A stretch of DNA of 5,779 nucleotides, taken from NCBI GenBank assembly GCA_001464165.1, contig LNEX01000176.1:1-5779 (forward strand). The letters run 5' to 3'. Numbering within the stretch: the first letter of the stretch is position 1; each line of letters begins with the position of its first letter. Source of the DNA: a bacterium Ga0077546. Lineage in GTDB: Bacteria > Cyanobacteriota > Vampirovibrionia > Obscuribacterales > Obscuribacteraceae. The position numbers and the translations under genes were made by a program. Shown piece by piece: positions 1 to 4,346 of the stretch. The notes beneath the pieces are model-generated. The model made no database searches, was not told the DNA's origin, and saw only the letters and a list, made by a program, of their open reading frames with translations.

Positions 1-434
1 TAACTTGCCCCCTTGCAGTTACTGTCAAACTCTGAAGATTTTGGCTTCGGCGGCAGCGAAAGCTGACTAGCCTCGACCACAGGGGTAATTCGGTTTGCGC
101 CATGCTTATCGGTCCAATGGTCCAAAGTAAGCTTGCCCGAGACGGTCACCTGATTACCTTTTGTCAAATACTTGGAAGCAAGTTCCGCTAACTTACCCCA
201 GGTTTCAACCCTGTAAAAGTCTGCGGTGACGGTATTTCCCTTATTAGGATCATTGCCGTCTAACCTGTCAGACTTATCACCATCTGTATTTTTTGCTCCT
301 GATTTGCTTGCTCCTGACTTATTCGTTCCGTTTACTGCTACAACCAAGGTCGTTTTTATTCTGCCGCTCGAGAATTGAATTTGTTCGGGAGCTTTTACCA
401 GGTTCCCCACCAGTGATACATTGGCAAGACTCAT
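1..434 (-). CDS. ssb: Single-stranded DNA-binding protein, 3' end cut off by window edge
   Basis: It binds and protects single-stranded DNA in replication, repair and recombination in the cytoplasm. The ATG at 432-434 opens 144 full codons, and the last two bases in the window read TA, so I cannot tell whether a Tyr or a stop follows. The protein has the OB fold of bacterial SSB: N-V-S-L-V-G-N-L at 5-12, T-T-L-V-V-A-V at 28-34, D-F-Y-R-V-E-T-W-G-K-L-A at 72-83, Y-L-T-K-G-N-Q-V at 89-96 and L-D-H-W-T-D at 104-109. F73, W79 and W107 sit where E. coli W54, F60 and W88 stack on DNA. Residues 36-68 are a polar Gly/Ser/Lys/Asp-rich stretch in the loop between the second and third strands, longer than in E. 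coli. The acidic C-terminal tip that recruits partners is not seen, so it probably lies off-window. The gene stands alone at its 5' end, divergent from the kinase, with its own strong promoter and ribosome site. Confidence 0.93.
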   Translation of the reverse strand, partial: MSLANVSLVGNLVKAPEQIQFSSGRIKTTLVVAVNGTNKSGASKSGAKNTDGDKSDRLDGNDPNKGNTVTADFYRVETWGKLAELASKYLTKGNQVTVSGKLTLDHWTDKHGANRITPVVEASQLSLPPKPKSSEFDSNCKGAS

Positions 435-437
435 AAA

Positions 438-445
438 TCACCTCC
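438..445 (-). promoter_or_regulatory. Strong ribosome binding site of ssb
   Basis: On the minus strand this reads GGAGGTGA, three bases before the ssb ATG. It matches a long stretch of the 16S rRNA anti-Shine-Dalgarno sequence. The GGAGG core lies 6 bases from the ATG. It fixes the ssb start and suggests high translation. Confidence 0.85.
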
Positions 446-458
446 GCTAGTTTCTAGC
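446..458 (-). promoter_or_regulatory. Small hairpin in the ssb leader next to the ribosome site
   Basis: GCTAG-AAA-CTAGC is a perfect 5-bp stem with a 3-base loop, directly 5' of the GGAGGTGA. In the predicted ssb leader it could keep the ribosome site clear or act as a small control element. The stem is short, so its stability is modest and the role is inferred. Confidence 0.35.
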
Positions 459-487
459 TTTCGTTAACAACTTGGGTGGGGGAGATG

Positions 488-531
488 CGAAAATAATACC
501 AACCATACAAACGTATGTCAACATATTTTCG
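488..531. repeat. Nested inverted repeats over the ssb promoter (candidate operator)
   Basis: The outer arms CGAAAATA (488-495) and TATTTTCG (524-531) are perfect 8-bp inverted repeats. One overlaps the -10 and the other lies just upstream of the -35. Inside lies a second dyad, CATAC-AAAC-GTATG (504-517), in the promoter spacer and touching the -35. The two dyads have centres only one base apart (509.5 and 510.5). Their position suits a repressor site. The inner geometry (5-4-5) resembles LexA boxes, but the bases do not fit the known consensus well. Confidence 0.45.
493..521 (-). promoter_or_regulatory. Sigma-70-type promoter of ssb
   Basis: The minus strand has a perfect -35 TTGACA (516-521), a 17-base spacer, and a -10 TATTAT (493-498) preceded by TGG, giving an extended -10 (TGn). 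The start of transcription would fall near 486, leaving a leader of about 50 bases. A/T-rich sequence lies upstream of the -35 at about 522-550 and could act as an UP element. This is the strongest promoter seen in the window. Confidence 0.85.
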
Positions 532-608
532 TCTGGTAATTTGAATCTTTTTTGCGTTCTCAAGTGTCGATAAGCAAGATAAAGTCCTGTTGCGGCAATT
601 GGCGCCTT

Positions 609-614
609 TACAAT
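609..614 (+). promoter_or_regulatory. Possible -10 element for the kinase gene
   Basis: TACAAT differs from TATAAT at one base and lies about 50 bases before the kinase start. No good -35 is found at 16-18 bases upstream, where the sequence reads around CCTGTT. It is a weak candidate and may need an activator. Confidence 0.3.
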
Positions 615-653
615 AAAAAGAGTGAATCCGGGGGAACATAGTTAAAGGTTTGC

Positions 654-658
654 AGGAG
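654..658 (+). promoter_or_regulatory. Ribosome binding site of the kinase; bears on start choice
   Basis: AGGAG is followed by two adjacent in-frame GTG codons at 663 and 666. The spacing is 4 bases to the first and 7 to the second, so the second GTG fits better. The protein would then be 412 residues rather than 413. Confidence 0.65.
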
Positions 659-662
659 ACCT

Positions 663-1904
663 GTGGTGACCGATTCGACCGATCCTTGGTTTAAGCGCTA
701 TAGATGGCTACAGATGCTCGGTACTGGCGGCATGGGTGTGATCTACTTGGCCGAAGATTCGGCTGCCGGCAATTCGTCCTGCGTAGTTAAGCAGCTCAAT
801 AGCAAATACGCCGATCCTGAAGAGCGCTCTGAGGCCGTAAGGCTGTTTAAGCGTGAAGCTTCTCTCTTGAAGAGCTTGAATCACCCAGGAGTGGTGCGTT
901 TCTTTGACAGTTATTCAACTGAGGATGGCAAGCACTACCTAGTCATGGACTATGTCCGCGGTAGTTCGCTTGAGTCTGTCATTAATGACTTTGGTGCTTT
1001 CAATGACGATGACACCGTCAAAGTTGGCATTCAAATTTGCGAAGTGTTGGAGTATCTGCACGACCAAGAACCGCCGATTATTTATCGAGATCTCAAACCC
1101 AGTAACTTGATGCTAACGCCCGAAGGGCAGATAGTTTTTATAGACTTTGGTATTGCCAGAACTTTTATGCCAAAAGAATCTGCAACAAGAGTAGTTACCG
1201 CTGGTTATTCACCACCCGAGCAGTATTTTGGCAAACCCGAGACTAGAAGTGATCTCTATGCTCTAGGTGCCACCATTGGCCACCTGCTTACTGGGGTGAG
1301 GCCAAAGCCTTTGACGGCCAGTCAACCCAGCCAGCACCGGGCCGACGTTCATCCGAATCTAGATATGTTGGTAAAGCAGCTCACTTCTCACAGTCCTGAA
1401 GATAGGCCAGCAACAGCCCGGCACGTGCGTCATACTCTTTATCGCATCTATCAAGAGATGCATGCAGAGTTTGAAATTCCCGATGAAGTATTCTTGCAGC
1501 GTTCCAACAGTACCAAGGAAGAACAGTTTATTTCGCAGAAGATCATGAAGTCAGGGATGGCTGCTGCGGCTAGTGCCCTTCGCCAAGAGCAAGATAATGA
1601 GCGCAAGAGACAATCTGCCTCCGTTAGTTCGGGTAGGGCCAGCTTTGATCGTCTGCGAGCGTTCGGCAATCGCGATTCCAATCCTTCGGCATCTTCTACG
1701 CGCAACCCAAAGGTTTCAGCTTCGCAGAAGAACAGCGCACTTAAGGCTAAAACAGGCTCTCAAAGAACTTCTTCGCAATCTAATCAAAGAATTTCAGCCA
1801 GCGACAATCAACAGGTTTCTCGGCCACAGATGAAGTCTGTGCGTGATCTGAAGCCCGAGCGCAGGGGCTTGTTAGCTAAGATTCTTAGTTGGTTTAAGAG
1901 ATGA
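663..1904 (+). CDS. Soluble Ser/Thr protein kinase with Ser-rich basic tail
   Basis: This is a Hanks-type (PknB-like) protein kinase, predicted to phosphorylate Ser/Thr of unknown targets in the cytoplasm. All catalytic motifs are present: glycine loop G-T-G-G-M-G (20-25), ATP lysine in V-V-K (K43), C-helix E65, catalytic loop Y-R-D-L-K-P-S-N (141-148, D143 and N148), D-F-G (161-163) and P-P-E in place of A-P-E (184-186). Tyr replaces His of the usual HRD, as in many cyanobacterial and Chloroflexi kinases. The fold ends near 265. Residues 281-413 are a low-complexity tail rich in Ser, Gln, Arg and Lys, with no transmembrane segment and no PASTA or other sensor domain. The last residues, about L403-R413 (L-L-A-K-I-L-S-W-F-K-R), could form a basic amphipathic helix that touches the membrane. 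The start is GTG at 663, or GTG at 666 by ribosome-site spacing. The stop overlaps the next gene's ATG (ATGA), so the two are probably co-translated. Confidence 0.93.
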   Translation: MVTDSTDPWFKRYRWLQMLGTGGMGVIYLAEDSAAGNSSCVVKQLNSKYADPEERSEAVRLFKREASLLKSLNHPGVVRFFDSYSTEDGKHYLVMDYVRGSSLESVINDFGAFNDDDTVKVGIQICEVLEYLHDQEPPIIYRDLKPSNLMLTPEGQIVFIDFGIARTFMPKESATRVVTAGYSPPEQYFGKPETRSDLYALGATIGHLLTGVRPKPLTASQPSQHRADVHPNLDMLVKQLTSHSPEDRPATARHVRHTLYRIYQEMHAEFEIPDEVFLQRSNSTKEEQFISQKIMKSGMAAAASALRQEQDNERKRQSASVSSGRASFDRLRAFGNRDSNPSASSTRNPKVSASQKNSALKAKTGSQRTSSQSNQRISASDNQQVSRPQMKSVRDLKPERRGLLAKILSWFKR

Positions 1905-2134
1905 GAGGGGCAGGGGTTCTACTTAGTCTAGCTCTTAGTGTGGTCTGTAGCTACGGATGCAGCGCTTCTCCCTGGCTACCTTTTTCGGATCAAGCAAACG
2001 AATTTTGTATTGATATGCCTTCACCAGTGAGCACTACGACCAAAACCTCTGGCTTTGCTCAATATGAAGCTAGGGATGGCGAAGTGAGTTATACAGTCAG
2101 CGTTAATAAGCGCTCGACTTCGAAAGTGGTTTGA
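1901..2134 (+). CDS. N-terminal half of the split lipoprotein gene (signal sequence)
   Basis: The ATG at 1901 overlaps the kinase stop, so translation is probably coupled; the ribosome site (AAGAG directly before ATG) is poor. The 77-residue product begins M-R-G-A-G, then a hydrophobic core (V6-V15), then S-Y-G-C at 17-20. C20 could be a lipid-modified cysteine, but Tyr at -2 and Ser at -3 make the lipobox non-standard, so cleavage by signal peptidase I is an alternative. The polar Ser/Thr-rich part after D39-M-P looks like the start of an exported domain. The final residues after K70 are probably out of frame. Confidence 0.55.
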   Translation: MRGAGVLLSLALSVVCSYGCSASPWLPFSDQANEFCIDMPSPVSTTTKTSGFAQYEARDGEVSYTVSVNKRSTSKVV

Positions 2135-2349
2135 AAAAGGCCGGATATCCTGCTGTGCGGTCTATCGAAAAAGATGTTACTGGAACCAATTGGCGCGGAA
2201 AGCTTTATCAATTTGACAAAGCAGATGGATCTAAGACAAGTATTCAGGTATGCGTTGAGCCCAAGCACAACATCATACTTTATGCTTTTGGCGGCGCCTT
2301 AGACGATCTAAAAACGAAGAATTTTTTTGATTCTTTTAAGGTGCGCTAA
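2131..2349 (+). CDS. C-terminal half of the split lipoprotein gene
   Basis: If translated alone it would start at TTG 2131, whose last two bases are also the first two of the upstream TGA stop. It has no good ribosome site, so only reinitiation could express it. The 72-residue product has no signal sequence. It reads like the end of a beta-rich domain: W21-R-G-K-L-Y, I38-Q-V-C-V, I48-I-L-Y-A-F, then F65-F-D-S-F-K near the end. The lack of a proper start supports its being a displaced part of the upstream gene. Confidence 0.5.
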   Translation: MKKAGYPAVRSIEKDVTGTNWRGKLYQFDKADGSKTSIQVCVEPKHNIILYAFGGALDDLKTKNFFDSFKVR

Positions 2350-2378
2350 CTAAGTCTAGTTGCTCTTGCCAAACCGCT
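2350..2378. other. Gap between convergent genes, no clear terminator
   Basis: These 29 bases separate the plus-strand lipoprotein gene from the minus-strand ddl. Only a weak A/T-rich 5-bp inverted repeat is present (AACTA-agtc-TAGTT, 2348-2361), without a T tract. Transcripts from both sides may overlap. Confidence 0.5.
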
Positions 2379-3416
2379 CTATTTGTCGAGGCCGGCGCTG
2401 AATAGAATGCGCTCCACTAGTTGATCGTAAGAGATACCAGCGACTTCAGCCATGGCTGGTAAGTCGGAGGTATCAGTCATTCCAGGCAGGGTGTTCACTT
2501 CTAGTATGTAGAGCTTGCCGTCATGTCCAGCGATCATGTCTACTCTTGCGTAGCCGCTGCAGTTTAGCGCTCTAAAAGTTCGCTTAGCCAACTCTTGTGC
2601 TTCGGCTGTGCGTGCTTCTGATAGCTCGGCGGGCAAGACAAATTCGGTCATGCCAGCAGTGTATTTTGCTTCGTAATCATAGAAGCCAGCTTTGCTTTTT
2701 GGTCGCAGTTCAAGTATGGGTAAAGCAATTAGTTGGCTATGGCTATGGCCGCCGATACTAGTATTACCTAGAGAGCTACTTGCCGAGCTGCTAGCTGCGT
2801 GGCTTTCTTCTAGTACGCCAATTGTAATTTCTTGTCCGCTGACAAAACCTTCGACAATTGCACCACCAAATTCTCTCAGGGTGTCTTTGACACATCCGGC
2901 CAGTTCGCTGGCATCTTCAATTTTAAATACTCCAACTGATGAGCCTTCGTTCAAGGGCTTCACCATCACCGGTGGTGCCGGTAAAGTTTTGATGAACTGA
3001 TCAAAGTTATCGCTTTCATGCTCTTCAATTACGTAGCTAGAAGGAAAGGGCAGCCCTTGAGCAGTCAGCACACGCTTAGTAAGTGGCTTATTCATGGCTA
3101 GAGCAGAAGAGAGCACACCTGAGCCCGTATAAGGCAGTTTCATTAACTCAAGCAGGCCCTGCACGGTACCGTCTTCGCCATATTTACCATGCAGGCAAAG
3201 AAAAGCAATTTCAACCGCGTTTTCTTTTAGATCTTCTGTGAGATTTTCACTGACATCGATTAGAACAGAGTTCTTGTAACCAAGTCTGAGCAAAGCGTTA
3301 TAGCAATTTTGGCCAGAGCGCAGAGAGACTTCTCGTTCGTTAGAGAGGCCACCGTAAAGCACGCCTACCACTGTGTTCTTGTTAATTTCAGGGGGCATTT
3401 TCTTGGCTGTCTTCAC
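2379..3416 (-). CDS. ddl: D-alanine--D-alanine ligase
   Basis: This cytoplasmic ATP-grasp enzyme joins two D-Ala to give the dipeptide used by MurF. Motifs in order: G-G-L-S-N-E-R-E-V-S-L (22-32), H-G-K-Y-G-E-D-G (76-83), V-K-P-L-N-E-G-S-S-V-G-V (152-163), F-Y-D-Y-E-A-K-Y (245-252), R-V-D-M (291-294), L-E-V-N-T-L-P-G-M-T (305-314). E27, S159, Y252 and S317 match E. coli DdlB E15, S150, Y216 and S281, and D293, E306 and N308 match its metal ligands. The conserved Tyr252 points to D-Ala-D-Ala rather than D-Ala-D-lactate. Residues 204-228 are an unusual Ser/His-rich insertion between strands. The start is GTG 3414-3416, overlapping the murB stop (GTGA), with GGAG 8 bases upstream at 3425-3428; an internal ATG at residue 7 is less well supported. 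It is the last gene of the operon, and no terminator hairpin is clear after it. Confidence 0.97.
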   Translation of the reverse strand: MKTAKKMPPEINKNTVVGVLYGGLSNEREVSLRSGQNCYNALLRLGYKNSVLIDVSENLTEDLKENAVEIAFLCLHGKYGEDGTVQGLLELMKLPYTGSGVLSSALAMNKPLTKRVLTAQGLPFPSSYVIEEHESDNFDQFIKTLPAPPVMVKPLNEGSSVGVFKIEDASELAGCVKDTLREFGGAIVEGFVSGQEITIGVLEESHAASSSASSSLGNTSIGGHSHSQLIALPILELRPKSKAGFYDYEAKYTAGMTEFVLPAELSEARTAEAQELAKRTFRALNCSGYARVDMIAGHDGKLYILEVNTLPGMTDTSDLPAMAEVAGISYDQLVERILFSAGLDK

Positions 3417-4339
3417 TGTTTATTCTCCACTGCTGTCTTTTTATGCCAGACGCTTAATTGCTCGTCCGTGAATGTACCCATGGTCTTCCATTCGGGTACT
3501 AAATCCAACTTAAATTTGTCGTGTACACGTTCTTGCATGCGCTTCATCAAGTTAATCACTTCATCAGAGGTGGCGCCACCCAGATTGACGATGAAGTTGG
3601 CGTGAATAGACGAAACTGCAGCATTACCAACTTTTAAATCTTTTACCCCGGCTTGATCTAGCAAGAAGCCCGCGGCCTTGTCCGGAAGTGGATTTTTAAA
3701 GGTACTGCCAGCATTAGGAAACCCAAGAGGCTGAGTCTTGAATCGATATTCTTCATTGTGCCTGGTGCGTTTTTCAATTTCTTCGGGAATGTCAGTAGGC
3801 ATTTTGAATTTGGCAGAGAGTACTACATGGCGCGATGGGTCAAGGGCGCAACGGCGATACTGAAAGGCCATGTCATCGCTACGCATTTCTGATACTTCGC
3901 CTGTGAGGCTATCTAGAACCTTGGCACTGTCAAAGATGGCTGATATTGAACTACCGTGAGCACCGGCATTCATAATTACGGCACCTCCCACGGTGCCAGG
4001 TATGCCCACCGCAAACTCAAGACCGGCTAGCCCTTTCTGGGCCGCATGTTTGGCTAAGTGGGGTAGCCTTGCTCCGGCTTCTGCTTCAAGTAGTCCCGAA
4101 TCGAGAATGCTTATATTGGTCATTTGAGTGGTGCGTATTACAGTTCCTCTATAACCATCAGAGGCGATTAGTAAATTAGAACCACCGCCGATTACATACC
4201 AAGGTTGATCGGCGGCTTTTAACTCCGCTACCAGGTTTACTAACTCGTCGACATTTTGTGGATGACACAGCCTATCGGCATCGCCACCAATTTTCAGGGT
4301 GGTATATCGCGCTAGCGTTGCATTTTGTACATCTTCCAT
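3413..4339 (-). CDS. murB: UDP-N-acetylenolpyruvoylglucosamine reductase
   Basis: This FAD enzyme uses NADPH to reduce UDP-GlcNAc-enolpyruvate to UDP-MurNAc in the cytoplasm. Counted from the ATG at 4337-4339 (308 residues): Y-T-T-L-K-I-G-G (12-19), I-G-G-G-S-N-L-L (50-57) and G-I-P-G-T-V-G-G-A-V-I-M-N-A-G-A (112-127) form the FAD-binding part. Y-R-R (161-163) carries the conserved Arg, A-G-S-T-F-K-N-P (210-217) carries the proton-donor Ser212, and P-E-W (282-284) carries the catalytic Glu283. Length and the short S-T-F-K-N-P loop fit type II MurB. The frame stays open to 4420, but that part overlaps the murC tail and has no MurB similarity, so I choose the inner ATG. It lies 7 bases after the murC stop and has no visible ribosome site, which suggests coupling to murC translation. 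The stop overlaps the ddl start. Confidence 0.95.
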   Translation of the reverse strand: MEDVQNATLARYTTLKIGGDADRLCHPQNVDELVNLVAELKAADQPWYVIGGGSNLLIASDGYRGTVIRTTQMTNISILDSGLLEAEAGARLPHLAKHAAQKGLAGLEFAVGIPGTVGGAVIMNAGAHGSSISAIFDSAKVLDSLTGEVSEMRSDDMAFQYRRCALDPSRHVVLSAKFKMPTDIPEEIEKRTRHNEEYRFKTQPLGFPNAGSTFKNPLPDKAAGFLLDQAGVKDLKVGNAAVSSIHANFIVNLGGATSDEVINLMKRMQERVHDKFKLDLVPEWKTMGTFTDEQLSVWHKKTAVENKQ

Positions 4340-4346
4340 ATTGACG

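Larger units (their letters stand above)
1901..2349 (+). pseudogene. Small predicted lipoprotein/secreted protein gene split by a one-base frameshift
   Basis: Two short frames, 1901-2134 and 2131-2349, look like one gene of about 149 residues. The total length, 449 bases, is one short of a whole number of codons. Frame 1 is open from 2110, just after a TAA at 2107-2109, so a lost base between about 2107 and 2134 explains the break. Joined, the protein has an N-terminal signal sequence, then F-C-I-D-M-P (35-40), a Y-T-V-S-V strand, and a C-terminal F-F-D-S-F-K. This layout (an F-x-V-x-M-P start and an F-x-D-S-F-K end) resembles small exported proteins I know loosely from this lineage; I cannot name a family with certainty. 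Mature cysteines C36 and about C118 could form a disulfide. A real pseudogene, a sequencing or assembly error, and recoding are all possible. I see no canonical slippery heptamer. Confidence 0.65.

Noticed and set aside
454..639. Minus-strand open frame of 61 codons upstream of ssb
   Set aside because: It spans the ssb promoter and leader, has no recognisable domain, and is Cys/Arg/Tyr-rich as expected of non-coding sequence.
1451..1705. Open frames inside the kinase tail: minus strand 1451-1705 and plus strand 1573-1833
   Set aside because: They are shadows of the Ser/Arg-rich kinase tail in other frames, with no ribosome site or recognisable motif.
2107..2134. Programmed -1 frameshifting site in the lipoprotein gene
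   Set aside because: No X-XXY-YYZ slippery heptamer in the proper frame and no strong downstream stem is visible, so mutation or read error is simpler.
2348..2361. AACTA-agtc-TAGTT as a bidirectional terminator
   Set aside because: The stem is 5 bp and mostly A/T, and there is no T tract on either strand.
2692..3605. Plus-strand open frames opposite ddl and murB (2692-3000, 3309-3605)
   Set aside because: They are antisense to strongly conserved enzyme genes and resemble no known protein.
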